A stretch of 64,000 nucleotides of DNA from Sphaerisporangium fuscum (GTDB lineage: Bacteria > Actinomycetota > Actinomycetes > Streptosporangiales > Streptosporangiaceae): assembly GCF_018531465.1 (NCBI RefSeq), contig NZ_JAHDTF010000014.1, forward strand, positions 124,001 to 188,000, written 5' to 3'. How positions within the stretch are numbered: position 1 is the stretch's first letter; every line of letters begins with the position of its first letter. The position numbers were made by a program, and so were the translations under genes. Under the pieces are notes generated by a model, which searched no databases, was not told where the DNA came from, and saw nothing but the letters and a program-made list of their open reading frames with translations. Shown here one piece after another: positions 15,668 through 23,526 of the stretch.

Positions 15668-16594
15668 TCAGGCGACGACGCGCAGCAGGGCCTGCTTCTT
15701 CGCCCTGGCGGGCTCGTCGAGGCGCTGCAGTTCCTTGCCGGCCTCGTCGAGCACGACAAGGGTGTTGTGCCCGCTGCCCGCGACCCGCACCACCAGCCGT
15801 CCGTCGGCCTGGTAGAAGGCGCCGATCAGCTTTCCGGTCACCGGGATCGGCGTCTTCCTGCCGGTCGCCGTGTCGATGACGGCCGGGGTGAACCACGAGG
15901 GCCATCCGCCGTCACCCAGCTCGGTCGAACTCCTGGGCATGGTCTCGGCGATCACCTTGCGCCCGTCGGGCGACAGGCTCTGGACGTGCACCACGTAGTC
16001 CTTGACGCCGCGGACCTTGGCGGCCTTGCCGGTGGTCAGGTCGAGTTTGTAGATCGCGTCGGCCTCCCCGGTGTATCCCGCCAGGTAGCGGCCGTCGCCC
16101 GACCAGGCGAGGTGGCACACTCCGGCGGTCCGGCCGGCCTTGTGCGCGCCGGTGCCGTCGGCGTTCACCACCATGACGTCGTCGCCGGCGACGCCGAACG
16201 CCACACGCTTGGAGTCGGGCGACCAGGTCGGCGTGAGGCAGGGCGCCCCGCCCTGCGCCCCCTTGGACACCGTCGTCACCTTCGCCCCGTCCTTCACCAG
16301 CACCTTCCCGGCGGCGGTGATCCAGGCGACCTTCTTCCCGTCGGGCGACGCGGAGAACTGGAAGTTGTCCGACGGCTGGGCGAGCCGAGCGAAGCCCTTG
16401 CCCGGCACGTAGTGGTCGACGGTGAACCTGTTGTGCGAGAAGTCGAAGTACACCGCCTCGCCGGTGAGGGGCTGCCGTGCCGCCGTCACCCTCTCCGGGG
16501 TGGACGCCGCGCTCGCGGGCACGCCCGTCGAGACCGCGTACGACGCGGTGAGCGCGGCGGCGAGGGCGGCGCCGGCAAGTACTCGCTGCTTCAT
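15668..16594 (-). CDS. Secreted TolB/WD40-like beta-propeller protein
   Basis: 308 residues with a Sec signal peptide (KQRVLAGAALAAALTASYAVSTGVPASA, cleavage about residue 30). Repeated propeller blades follow, marked by SPDGKKVAWIT, SPDSKRVAFGV, SGDGRYLAGY and SPDGRKVIAE. Function unknown; such proteins bind other proteins or glycans outside the cell. The second of two adjacent ATGs (16594) is chosen because it lies five bases behind GGGGAG. The gene is monocistronic as far as I can see. Confidence 0.75.
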   Translation of the reverse strand: MKQRVLAGAALAAALTASYAVSTGVPASAASTPERVTAARQPLTGEAVYFDFSHNRFTVDHYVPGKGFARLAQPSDNFQFSASPDGKKVAWITAAGKVLVKDGAKVTTVSKGAQGGAPCLTPTWSPDSKRVAFGVAGDDVMVVNADGTGAHKAGRTAGVCHLAWSGDGRYLAGYTGEADAIYKLDLTTGKAAKVRGVKDYVVHVQSLSPDGRKVIAETMPRSSTELGDGGWPSWFTPAVIDTATGRKTPIPVTGKLIGAFYQADGRLVVRVAGSGHNTLVVLDEAGKELQRLDEPARAKKQALLRVVA

Positions 16595-16700
16595 CATTTC
16601 TCCCCGTTTGGCTCGTCAGCAGACACTCTCTTGGATGCCGCCGCGGATCGAAATGTTCGACGCGCCGGAGCCTCGCCCGGTTGACAGATATCGACGGACC

Positions 16701-16720
16701 AAAACGGCCAAATAAGGCCG
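16701..16720 (-). terminator. Small intrinsic-type terminator of the membrane/epimerase operon
   Basis: On the minus strand CGGCC-TTATTT-GGCCG is followed by TTTT; the hairpin starts one base after the stop of the gene at 16722. Confidence 0.55.
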
Positions 16721-16721
16721 G

Positions 16722-17291
16722 TCAGATACCCGCGACGTCGAGGGCCAGCGTCGCGGCGCCGATCAGCACGAGCAGGCCCGTGTTCACCGCGGCCGACGTC
16801 CTGCCACCCTTGAGCCCGGTGGCCGCGCGCCAGTACAGCAGGGCCCCCACGAGCATGAGCGCGCCTTCGATGGCGGCCGTCAGCCAGGGGTACTGCCACA
16901 GGCCCAGGCCGAGGCGCGGCAGGCCGCCCAGGTTCCCCGGCAGGAGCGGCAGGTCGGCCCGGTGGACGAGCAGGTCGAGGATCCAGTGGGAGAACACCAC
17001 GGCCCCGATGACGACACCGGACCGCCGGTTCCACCGCCAGGCGGCCAGCGCGCCGGTGACGGCGGCGATGAGCAGGGCGCCGAGCAGGGAGTGGGTGTAG
17101 TCGGCGTAAATGATCCCCTCGCCGTAGCCGCCCTTGGTGCCGGGCACCGGGACGATGTACTCGATCTTGGCCATGTAGAGCGGGGCGAACACCACGTCGA
17201 GCCACACGGTCGCCAGCATCAGCGCCCAGAGCGGCACCTGCCGCTGGCCGGACTTCACCGCAGCGGCGAGCCCGAAGTGTCCAGTGATCAT
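16722..17291 (-). CDS. Multi-pass membrane protein with HWILDLLVHR motif
   Basis: 189-residue membrane protein, five or six hydrophobic segments. Polar motifs stand within or next to membrane helices: MITGHFGLAAAVK at the start, DYTHSLLGALL in the middle and FSHWILDLLVHRADLPLLPG. The pattern of His and Asp residues next to helices resembles YdjM/metal-dependent-hydrolase-like membrane families, but I cannot assign a function. ATG start at 17291 with GGAAGA upstream; it overlaps the stop of a 45-codon upstream ORF, so it is translationally coupled. Last gene of a TetR-controlled operon. Confidence 0.75.
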   Translation of the reverse strand: MITGHFGLAAAVKSGQRQVPLWALMLATVWLDVVFAPLYMAKIEYIVPVPGTKGGYGEGIIYADYTHSLLGALLIAAVTGALAAWRWNRRSGVVIGAVVFSHWILDLLVHRADLPLLPGNLGGLPRLGLGLWQYPWLTAAIEGALMLVGALLYWRAATGLKGGRTSAAVNTGLLVLIGAATLALDVAGI

Positions 17292-17425
17292 TTCTTGTCT
17301 TCCGATCGGGGGGAGGGCCAGGGCAAACGGGCGTCCAGCACGCCGACGAGCGCGGCGAACAGGATCGTGCCGACGAAGAAGGCCACGATTCGGCTCCAGG
17401 GGGATGTGCGAGGGATGGTGATCAA
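17288..17425 (-). CDS. Small single-pass membrane peptide (45 aa)
   Basis: Short ORF not usually called. It starts at TTG 17425, three bases after the upstream stop, with AGG six bases ahead, and ends in a TGA that overlaps the ATG of the following gene. The product has one hydrophobic helix (IVAFFVGTILFAALVGVL, residues 13-30) and a charged C-terminus ending SEDKK. Position, coupling on both sides and a clean membrane helix support it as a real gene; function unknown. Confidence 0.6.
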   Translation of the reverse strand: MITIPRTSPWSRIVAFFVGTILFAALVGVLDARLPWPSPRSEDKK

Positions 17426-17428
17426 ACG

Positions 17429-18361
17429 TCACCTGGTGGCGCGCCACCAGGCGATGGTCTCCTTGAAGACCTCGTCGGACGGGGTCGGCGCGACACCGAA
17501 GGTGGTCTCGAAGGCGGAGGAGTCGACGACGAACGGCCTGACGAACTGGTACCGCGTCTCCTCGAGCTCCCGCAGGAGCGGCACCACCAGGCCCGCCGCC
17601 CGCAACATCCAGTGCGGCACGGTGGACAGGCGCGGCGCGGGGGCACCGGCCAGCGCCGCGAGGCGCTCGGCCATCTGCCGCACCGTCAGCGCGGGGGCGG
17701 TGGGGATGTGCCAGGCCCGGCCCCAGGCCCGCTCGTCGACGGCGGCGGTCGCCAGCGCCCGGGCGACGTCCGGCAGGTACGTCATGCTGTGCGGCTGGTC
17801 GAGGGCGCCGGGCACCCGCACCGGTTTGCCCGAGAGGATCGGCCCGATGAACCGGTCACCGAAGATTGACTGGTCGCTCATGCCGGGACCGAAGAAGTCG
17901 GACCCGCGCACCTCGGTCACCCGGACGCGTCCCGCCTGGTGGGCGGCGAGGGCGTCGGTCCACATCGTGGCCCTGACCCGCCCCTTGGTGCCGGTCGCGG
18001 CCAGGGGCAGGTCCTCGGTGATGGGACCGTCGACCGGGCCGTACCCGTAGAGGTTGCCGAGGGTGACCAGCACGGCTCCGCTTCGTTCCGCCGCCGTCAG
18101 CATCGCGCCGGCCACCGGTGGCCAGTCCTGCGCCCAGCGGTGGTACTGGGGGTTGGCGCAGTTGTAGAGGGCGTCGGCTCCCTTGGCGACGGCGCCGAGC
18201 CGATCGGCGTCGGCGGCGTCGGCCGCCACGCGGGTCACCCCGGGGACCTGCGGGCCCGCCCCCGACCGGGTGACGACCACCACCTCGTGCCCCGCACCCG
18301 CCAGCGACTCGGCGAGCCCCGAGCCGACCTGTCCGGCTCCGACGACGACATGCCTGCCCAT
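17429..18361 (-). CDS. NAD(P)-dependent epimerase/dehydratase-like protein
   Basis: 310-residue Rossmann protein of the extended SDR/atypical epimerase group. The nucleotide loop is GAGQVGSGLAESLAGAGHEV; later YNCANPQYHRWAQDWPP, GNLYGYGPVDGPITEDLPL and a substrate-domain segment (YLPDVARALATAAV). The canonical YxxxK catalytic pair is not clear. It may therefore be a redox or binding protein rather than an epimerase. ATG at 18361 with GAAAGGAG six bases upstream, 28 bp after the DUF2568 gene: operon member. Confidence 0.8.
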   Translation of the reverse strand: MGRHVVVGAGQVGSGLAESLAGAGHEVVVVTRSGAGPQVPGVTRVAADAADADRLGAVAKGADALYNCANPQYHRWAQDWPPVAGAMLTAAERSGAVLVTLGNLYGYGPVDGPITEDLPLAATGTKGRVRATMWTDALAAHQAGRVRVTEVRGSDFFGPGMSDQSIFGDRFIGPILSGKPVRVPGALDQPHSMTYLPDVARALATAAVDERAWGRAWHIPTAPALTVRQMAERLAALAGAPAPRLSTVPHWMLRAAGLVVPLLRELEETRYQFVRPFVVDSSAFETTFGVAPTPSDEVFKETIAWWRATR

Positions 18362-18389
18362 GGCCGGCTCCTTTCCGTAAGAGGGCGTC

Positions 18390-18752
18390 TCAGCCCACGT
18401 TCCAGGCGAGACGCAGGACCGCGTTGACGATGAAGAGGACGGCGAAGACCACCGACGTGGTGACGAGCCCCGCGGCGGCGGCAGCGGCGATGCCTCCGCC
18501 GAACCACAGGACCTCTAGCACGACACGGCCCACGCCGTGAAGCGGAATGCTCGCCTTCGGCGACCCGAAGATCCCCCAGACCACCCCGAACAGGACCGGC
18601 CCTCCGACACCGAGAAGGATCTTGAGCAGCCAGTTCGGGCTGACGGTGAAGCCCCAGTAGCCCACCGAGAGGTAGACCGCGAGTTCCAGGAAGAACATCA
18701 GGGCGGCGTTCGCGCCCTTGGCGAGGGTCAGCACGGTCACTTTCGACTCCAT
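18390..18752 (-). CDS. DUF2568 (YrdB-like) membrane protein
   Basis: 120 residues with four hydrophobic helices. The start LTLAKGANAALMFFLELAVYLSVGYWGF and the central GSPKASIPLHGVGRVVLEVLWFGGG are typical of the DUF2568/YrdB family of unknown function. I use the ATG at 18752; longer readings run through the operator region. It is the first gene of the operon with the epimerase-like gene, the 45-residue peptide and the membrane protein. The perfect palindromic operator at 18775-18791 stands just ahead of it. Confidence 0.75.
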   Translation of the reverse strand: MESKVTVLTLAKGANAALMFFLELAVYLSVGYWGFTVSPNWLLKILLGVGGPVLFGVVWGIFGSPKASIPLHGVGRVVLEVLWFGGGIAAAAAAGLVTTSVVFAVLFIVNAVLRLAWNVG

Positions 18753-18774
18753 TACGATTACATCCGCTCCGCTT

Positions 18775-18791
18775 CGAGAGCAATGCTCTCG
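18775..18791. promoter_or_regulatory. TetR-type operator, site 1
   Basis: CGAGAGCAATGCTCTCG is a 17-bp perfect inverted repeat around a central A, 23 bp before the DUF2568 start. The same AGAGCA-N-TGCTCT core appears twice more in this intergenic region, which otherwise holds no gene (18753-18997). Confidence 0.7.
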
Positions 18792-18810
18792 CAAGAGAAC
18801 GGTCATCGTC

Positions 18811-18825
18811 AAGAGCACTGCTCTC
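18811..18825. promoter_or_regulatory. TetR-type operator, site 2
   Basis: AAGAGCACTGCTCTC contains the perfect core AGAGCA-C-TGCTCT, 35 bp from site 1 (centre to centre), on the side of the minus-strand operon. Confidence 0.65.
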
Positions 18826-18949
18826 GTTTGCGTCCGACGCTCCAATCGGGGCTCGCCGAGAAAGCGGATCGTCCTCTCATCATCGTCGGCTGGATCGACG
18901 GCCGGTCCCTTAGGGGAGAGGACCGGGCGGCCACTGTGGAACAAAGAGC

Positions 18950-18964
18950 AAGAGCAGTGCTCTC
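18950..18964. promoter_or_regulatory. TetR-type operator, site 3
   Basis: AAGAGCAGTGCTCTC has the core AGAGCA-G-TGCTCT and lies 33 bp before the tetR start, suiting autorepression. Confidence 0.65.
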
Positions 18965-18997
18965 GTATTGATGGGCTGCTCTGGTATGGTCGGTGAG

Positions 18998-19717
18998 ATG
19001 AACGCCAGTCGCACAGCCCGCGAACGCGTCCGCGCCGAGTTGATCAGGGAGATCAAGGAGGTGGCCCGGCGGCAGCTGGGAGTCGACGGGGCAGGTGGGC
19101 TCTCTCTGCGAGCCGTCGCCCGGGAACTCGGCATGGTGTCGTCGGCGATCTACCGGTATTTCCCCAGCCGCGACGACCTGCTCACCGCGCTCATCATCGA
19201 GGCCTTCAACTCCATCGGCGAGACCGTGGAGCAGGCCGACGCCGCGTGTCCGCGCGAGCGTCACCTCGACCGGTGGATGGCCGCCGCGCGGGCCGTGCGC
19301 ACGTGGTCGCTGGCCCACCCGCACGAGTACGCGCTGATCCACGGCTCACCGGTTCCGGGTTACGTCGCCCCGCAGGACACCGTCGTGCCGGCCGCGCGCG
19401 ACGGCATCGTGTTCGCGCGGATCCTGCAGGACGCCCACGAGGCGGGCAGGCTCGCCCCGCCACCGCCCTGGACGCCCGCCGTCCCGCCGTCGTTCCTCGC
19501 CGACGCCGAACGGCTGCGGGCGACCGTCTTCACCGACCTTCCCGACGACCTGATCCTGCTGGCGGTGATGGCCTGGACGGCCCTGTACGGAGCGGTCAGC
19601 TTCGAGCTGTTCGGCATGTACAACAACGTCATCGACGACGGCGGGCCGACGTTCGACCATCTGGCGCTGACCCAGGCCCGGCTCCTCGGGCTCGACCCGG
19701 ACGCCTCCGCGTCCTGA
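18998..19717 (+). CDS. TetR family repressor
   Basis: 239 residues. The N-terminal TetR HTH (REIKEVARRQLGVDGAGGLSLRAVARELGMVSSAIYRYFPSRDDLLTALI) is followed by a C-terminal ligand domain of the TetR_C_13/WHG type (ARAVRTWSLAHPHEYALIHGSPVPGY). I choose the ATG at 18998; an ATG at 18968 or 18971 would place the start within a few bases of operator 3. Three identical-core operators in the divergent region indicate that it controls itself and the minus-strand DUF2568-epimerase operon. Ligand unknown. Confidence 0.9.
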   Translation: MNASRTARERVRAELIREIKEVARRQLGVDGAGGLSLRAVARELGMVSSAIYRYFPSRDDLLTALIIEAFNSIGETVEQADAACPRERHLDRWMAAARAVRTWSLAHPHEYALIHGSPVPGYVAPQDTVVPAARDGIVFARILQDAHEAGRLAPPPPWTPAVPPSFLADAERLRATVFTDLPDDLILLAVMAWTALYGAVSFELFGMYNNVIDDGGPTFDHLALTQARLLGLDPDASAS

Positions 19718-19784
19718 GGGACACAGCGATCGGCTGATGCCTCTGAGCTGTGGTTATATCGACACCAGTATCACTGATTGATCT

Positions 19785-19810
19785 ATATCGATATTGGACA
19801 CGCACGTGTC
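19785..19810 (+). promoter_or_regulatory. Palindromes upstream of the beta-lactamase
   Basis: ATATCGATAT (19785-19794) is a perfect 10-bp palindrome in an AT-rich patch, directly followed by GACACG-CA-CGTGTC (19797-19810). They lie 50-75 bp ahead of the beta-lactamase start and are candidate promoter/operator elements; no BlaI gene is nearby. Confidence 0.4.
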
Positions 19811-19859
19811 AGGTCTGGTTTGCTCGCGCTCACTTCGATGGTCAACCGTGAGGAACAGC

Positions 19860-20840
19860 ATGCGAGACTCGCAGACCCGTGGCCTTTCCCCGGCCGCCAA
19901 GGCCGCCCTGACGTTCAGCCTTGTGATCGGCGGCACCGCGTACGGCGCGGCCACCGCCTCGGCCGACACGTCGCGGACGGCCTCCGCGGCCGCCGTCCGC
20001 GACGGCCAGGCGGTGCGCACCACGCCGATCAGCGAGGCCGAGGTCCGCAAGCAGATACGGCGGCTGGAGGCGTCCTACAAGGGACGCATCGGCGCGTACG
20101 CCCTGGACACGGCCACCGGCAAGACCGTCGGCCACCGCGCGAACGAGATCTTCGCGATCAATTCCACCTTCAAGGCCATGGAATGCGCCGCCGTGCTGAA
20201 GAAGGCGCGCACGTCCGAGCCGGGGCTGATGAACAAGGTGATCCACTGGACGCAGGACGAGGTCGTGTCGGCGTCGCCGAAGACCGACAAGCGTGGAGAG
20301 GAGGGTATGACCGTCGCCGAGCTGTGCGACGCGGCGATCACCTACAGCGACAACACGGCCGGCAACATGGTGCTCAAGCAGATCGGCGGACCGGCCGGAC
20401 TGACGAAGTACTTCCGCTCGCTCAAGGACCCGATCTCCCGGCTCGACCGGTGGGAGACCGAGCTCAACAACTGGAGCCCCAAGGAGAAGCGAGACACCAC
20501 CACTCCCGCCTGGATCGCCCGTGACCTGCGCAAGGTCGCCGTGGACGACGCCCTGGCCCCCGAGGACCGGGAGCAGCTGAACGCCTGGCTGAAGGCGAAC
20601 ACGACCGGCGGCACGCGCATCCGCGCCGGCCTGCCGAAGGAATGGATCATCGGCGACAAGACCGGCACCGGCGACGCCTACGGCACCGCCGACGACATCG
20701 CGGTGATCCGCACGTCCGCGACGGCGGCGCCGATCATCATGGCGATCTACACCAACCGCGACACGATCGACGGCCAGAGGGACAACAAGGTCGTCGAGAA
20801 GACCGCGACGATCCTGGCGCAGGGCCTCGGCAAGCTCTGA
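19860..20840 (+). CDS. bla: Class A beta-lactamase
   Basis: 326-residue serine beta-lactamase, exported by a Sec-type signal peptide (residues about 1-36, hydrophobic core AAKAALTFSLVIGGTAYGAATASA). All catalytic elements are present: S102-T-F-K105 (SxxK), S163-D-N165 (SDN), E199 in WETELN (the Glu166/Asn170 omega loop) and K267-T-G (KTG). RDTTTP follows the omega loop as in actinomycete enzymes. ATG at 19860 with GAGGA five bases upstream. It is a chromosomal enzyme expected to hydrolyse penicillins; spectrum cannot be read from sequence. Confidence 0.95.
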   Translation: MRDSQTRGLSPAAKAALTFSLVIGGTAYGAATASADTSRTASAAAVRDGQAVRTTPISEAEVRKQIRRLEASYKGRIGAYALDTATGKTVGHRANEIFAINSTFKAMECAAVLKKARTSEPGLMNKVIHWTQDEVVSASPKTDKRGEEGMTVAELCDAAITYSDNTAGNMVLKQIGGPAGLTKYFRSLKDPISRLDRWETELNNWSPKEKRDTTTPAWIARDLRKVAVDDALAPEDREQLNAWLKANTTGGTRIRAGLPKEWIIGDKTGTGDAYGTADDIAVIRTSATAAPIIMAIYTNRDTIDGQRDNKVVEKTATILAQGLGKL

Positions 20841-20852
20841 CCCGGTGAACGG

Positions 20853-20894
20853 CTCGACCGCGCCGGCCGTGGGGTCACAGCGGGCGCGGTCGAG
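20853..20894 (+). terminator. Hairpin terminator of the beta-lactamase gene
   Basis: CTCGACCGCGCC (20853-20864) pairs perfectly with GGCGCGGTCGAG (20883-20894), 18-base loop, starting 12 bp after the stop codon. Confidence 0.65.
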
Positions 20895-20960
20895 TGAGGA
20901 CAGTGGCCTTGTGGGCGGCTGTCGGCGCGCGCGGCAGGTCGTGCGGGCGCGCGCCGGTGG

Positions 20961-20989
20961 CCGTACGGAGCCGGTCGGGCTCCGTACGG
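20961..20989 (-). terminator. Hairpin terminator of leuA
   Basis: CCGTACGGAGCC (20961-20972) pairs perfectly with GGCTCCGTACGG (20978-20989) around a five-base loop, 15 bp past the leuA stop. Confidence 0.75.
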
Positions 20990-21004
20990 GACGGGCGGCG
21001 TGGG

Positions 21005-22717
21005 TCAGCGGGACGCGCGGTTGACGGCCGAGAGGATCGCCTTGAGGGAGGCGGTCACGGTGTTGCCGTCGACGCCCACACCCCACAGCACGCGGTCGCC
21101 CACCTGGCACTCGACGTACGCGGCGGCGCGGGCGTCGCTGCCGGCGCTCATGGCGTGCTCGGTGTAGTCGAGGACGCGGACCTCGAACCCGACCCCGGCG
21201 AGGGCGTCGACGAAGGCGGAGATGGGGCCGTTGCCGACACCCTCGATCTCGCGGATCTCGCCGTCGATCCGGATGTCGGCGCTGATGGCGTCCTTCTCGT
21301 CGACGTGGGAGACGTTGCGGTGGGCCATGAGGCCGACGCGCCCCCACGGCCTGGCCGGGTTGGGGAGGAACTCGTCGTTGAAGATCTCCCACATCTCGGC
21401 CGGGGTGACCTCGCCGCCCTCGCTGTCGGTGCGGGCCTGGATGACGCCGGAGAACTCGATCTGCAGGCGGCGCGGCAGGTCGAAGCCGTGCTCGGCCTTC
21501 ATGATGTAGGCGACGCCGCCCTTGCCCGACTGGCTGTTGACCCGGATGACGGCCTCGTAGGTGCGGCCGACGTCCTTGGGGTCGATCGGGAGGTACGGCA
21601 CGGCCCAGGCGAACTCGTCGACGGGGACGCCGGCGGCCTGCGCGTCGCGCTCCAGGGCCTCCAGGCCCTTCTTGATGGCGTCCTGGTGGGAACCGGAGAA
21701 GGCGGTGTAGACGAGCTCGCCGCCGTAGGGGTGGCGCGGGTGGACGGGCAGCTGGTTGCAGTACTCGACCACGCGGCGGATCTCGTCGATGTCGCCGAAG
21801 TCGATACGGGGGTCGATGCCCTGGGAGAAGAGGTTCATGCCGAGGGTGACCAGGCAGACGTTGCCGGTGCGCTCGCCGTTGCCGAACAGGCAGCCCTCGA
21901 TGCGGTCGGCGCCCGCCTGGTAGCCGAGCTCGGCGGCGGCGACGGCCGTGCCCCGGTCGTTGTGGGGGTGTAGCGACAGCACGATCGAGTCGCGGTAGGC
22001 GAGGTTGCGGTGCATCCACTCGATCTGGTCGGCGTAGACGTTGGGCGTGGCCATCTCGACGGTGGCCGGCAGGTTGATGATGACCTTGCGGTCGGGGGTG
22101 GGCTGCCATACGTCGTTCACGGCGTCGCAGACCTGCACGGCGTACTCCAGCTCGGTGCCGGTGAACGACTCCGGGGAGTACTGGAAAAAGATCTCGGTGT
22201 CGCCCATCTGCTCGGCGAGCTTCTTGCAGAGCTTGGCGCCCTCGACCGCGATGGCCGTGATGCCTTCCTTGTCCTGGCCGAACACCACGCGCCGCTGCAG
22301 GGTGGAGGTGGAGTTGTACAGGTGGACGATGGCCTGCTTGGCCCCGCGCAGCGACTCGAAGGTGCGCTCGATGAGCTCGGGCCGGGCCTGGGTCAGGACC
22401 TGGATCACCACGTCGTCGGGGATGCGCCCCTCGTCGATGATCTGCCGCACGAAGTCGTAGTCGGTCTGGGAGGCGGCGGGGAAGCCCACCTCGATCTCCT
22501 TGAACCCCATGCGTACCAGCAGGTCGAACATCCGCAGCTTGCGGTCGGCGTCCATGGGGTCGATGAGCGCCTGGTTGCCGTCGCGCAGGTCGACCGCGCA
22601 CCACTGCGGGGCCCGGTCGATCACCTTGTCGGGCCAGGTGCGGTCGGTCAGGCGTACGGGCGCGAACGGCTGGTAGCGCTGGTACGGCATCTGGCTGGGC
22701 TGCTGCTGGGGATACAT
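21005..22717 (-). CDS. leuA: 2-isopropylmalate synthase
   Basis: 570-residue enzyme for the first committed step of leucine synthesis: acetyl-CoA plus 2-oxoisovalerate to 2-isopropylmalate. Catalytic TIM barrel: LRDGNQALIDPM near residue 50, then LHPHNDRGTAVAAAELGYQAGADRIEGCLFGNGERTGNV with the metal-binding HPHND. A C-terminal leucine-sensing regulatory domain follows (GEIREIEGVGNGPISAFVDALAG ... DYTEHAMSAGSDARAAAYVE). ATG at 22717 with GGAG six bases upstream. A leucine-codon leader peptide and hairpin lie upstream, so control by attenuation is likely in addition to feedback inhibition. Confidence 0.96.
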   Translation of the reverse strand: MYPQQQPSQMPYQRYQPFAPVRLTDRTWPDKVIDRAPQWCAVDLRDGNQALIDPMDADRKLRMFDLLVRMGFKEIEVGFPAASQTDYDFVRQIIDEGRIPDDVVIQVLTQARPELIERTFESLRGAKQAIVHLYNSTSTLQRRVVFGQDKEGITAIAVEGAKLCKKLAEQMGDTEIFFQYSPESFTGTELEYAVQVCDAVNDVWQPTPDRKVIINLPATVEMATPNVYADQIEWMHRNLAYRDSIVLSLHPHNDRGTAVAAAELGYQAGADRIEGCLFGNGERTGNVCLVTLGMNLFSQGIDPRIDFGDIDEIRRVVEYCNQLPVHPRHPYGGELVYTAFSGSHQDAIKKGLEALERDAQAAGVPVDEFAWAVPYLPIDPKDVGRTYEAVIRVNSQSGKGGVAYIMKAEHGFDLPRRLQIEFSGVIQARTDSEGGEVTPAEMWEIFNDEFLPNPARPWGRVGLMAHRNVSHVDEKDAISADIRIDGEIREIEGVGNGPISAFVDALAGVGFEVRVLDYTEHAMSAGSDARAAAYVECQVGDRVLWGVGVDGNTVTASLKAILSAVNRASR

Positions 22718-22846
22718 CACGTGCTCCTGTCGGTGTCGGAATCCGGGGCGACACCCGTCAGGACGGCATGCCTGAACTGGTCTGATTTCATCTGGAAAGG
22801 TCGCCACCGGGGTTAGCCCTCAAGCGGCCGACGCGCATGGCTCGCT

Positions 22847-22887
22847 CCGCGGCGAGGGAGCCGGCCTTTTACAGGCCCTCGCCGCGG
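22847..22887 (-). promoter_or_regulatory. Attenuator-type hairpin in the leuA leader
   Basis: CCGCGGCGAGGG and CCCTCGCCGCGG form a 12-bp perfect stem (22876-22887 and 22847-22858) with a 17-base loop that contains the stop codon of the leader peptide. The upstream arm is inside the leader reading frame, so ribosome position would decide whether the stem forms. Of the 336 bp between leuA and the DUF2630 gene this and the leader ORF are the only elements I can support. Confidence 0.7.
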
Positions 22888-22913
22888 CAGCTAAGAAGCA
22901 GCCCGCGCAGCAT
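22869..22913 (-). CDS. leuA leader peptide (14 aa, Leu-rich)
   Basis: Minus-strand ORF encoding MLRGLLLSCRGEGL, with three consecutive leucine codons (CTG CTT CTT) and four leucines in all. The codons after them form the 5' arm of the 12-bp stem and TAA lies in its loop. TACGGT lies a few bases upstream of the ATG, so the leader may be translated from a leaderless or nearly leaderless transcript. Leader-peptide attenuators upstream of leuA are known from actinobacteria; this fits that class. Confidence 0.75.
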   Translation of the reverse strand: MLRGLLLSCRGEGL

Positions 22914-23053
22914 ATTGATGACCGTAGCAGATGCCGGGGAGTCGTCGGTACGCGATGGCCGAAGCCGAGGGGTGTGCTCAGGGGTGCCCCCTTCGCGGCC
23001 CGCTCCCCTTTCTACCCCATAGGCTCTCCCTTGGAGAGACGGGAGGCAGGACC

Positions 23054-23299
23054 ATGCAGGACGGCGAGATCCTCGCGAAGATCAAGGACCTCATCTCGGA
23101 GGAGCACCTTCTGCGCGAGCGGGTCGGCAGCGGAGAGATGTCCTCGGAGGAGGAGCGGGCTCGCGTGCGCGAGCTGGAGGAGGCCCTCGACCAGTGCTGG
23201 GACCTGCTGCGGCAGCGTAAGGCGCGCAGGGAGTTCGGCGAGGACCCCGACTTCGCCACCCCCCGCCCGGTGAGCGAGGTGGAGAACTACCAGGGGTAG
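23054..23299 (+). CDS. DUF2630 family protein
   Basis: 81-residue acidic, helical cytoplasmic protein: ILAKIKDLISEEHLLRERVGSGEMSSEEERARVRELEEALDQCWDLLRQRKARREFGEDP. This is the characteristic pattern of the actinobacterial DUF2630 family, whose function is unknown. The ATG at 23054 is preceded by GGGAGG. It is probably monocistronic, since about 230 bp without a recognisable gene separates it from ctaD. Confidence 0.85.
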   Translation: MQDGEILAKIKDLISEEHLLRERVGSGEMSSEEERARVRELEEALDQCWDLLRQRKARREFGEDPDFATPRPVSEVENYQG

Positions 23300-23526
23300 C
23301 GGCCGGGGCGCGCGTCAAGGAAACGTAGCGCTCGGCGTCCATCTCTTTGCTGCGCCTTTCTCCCCTTTGTCGCTTTTGTCGGCTGTAATCGGACCTACGG
23401 CCACCAACAGCGGCACGGCGGGGGGTGGGGCGTGGCCATACACGCTGCCCAGCACACCGGCGACGTCCGTGAGCACGTCACGGACGGGTGCCGCGCGGCC
23501 CGGCTTCGCACGGTCGGCGCGGCACC

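Noticed and set aside
20961..20989. CCGTACGGAGCC dyad as an operator for leuA
   Set aside because: It lies beyond the stop codon of leuA with a five-base loop, so a terminator is the simpler reading.
19842..22754. 970-codon minus-strand frame spanning beta-lactamase and leuA
   Set aside because: Out-of-frame shadow of leuA continuing antisense to the beta-lactamase; no domains and arginine/proline-rich composition.
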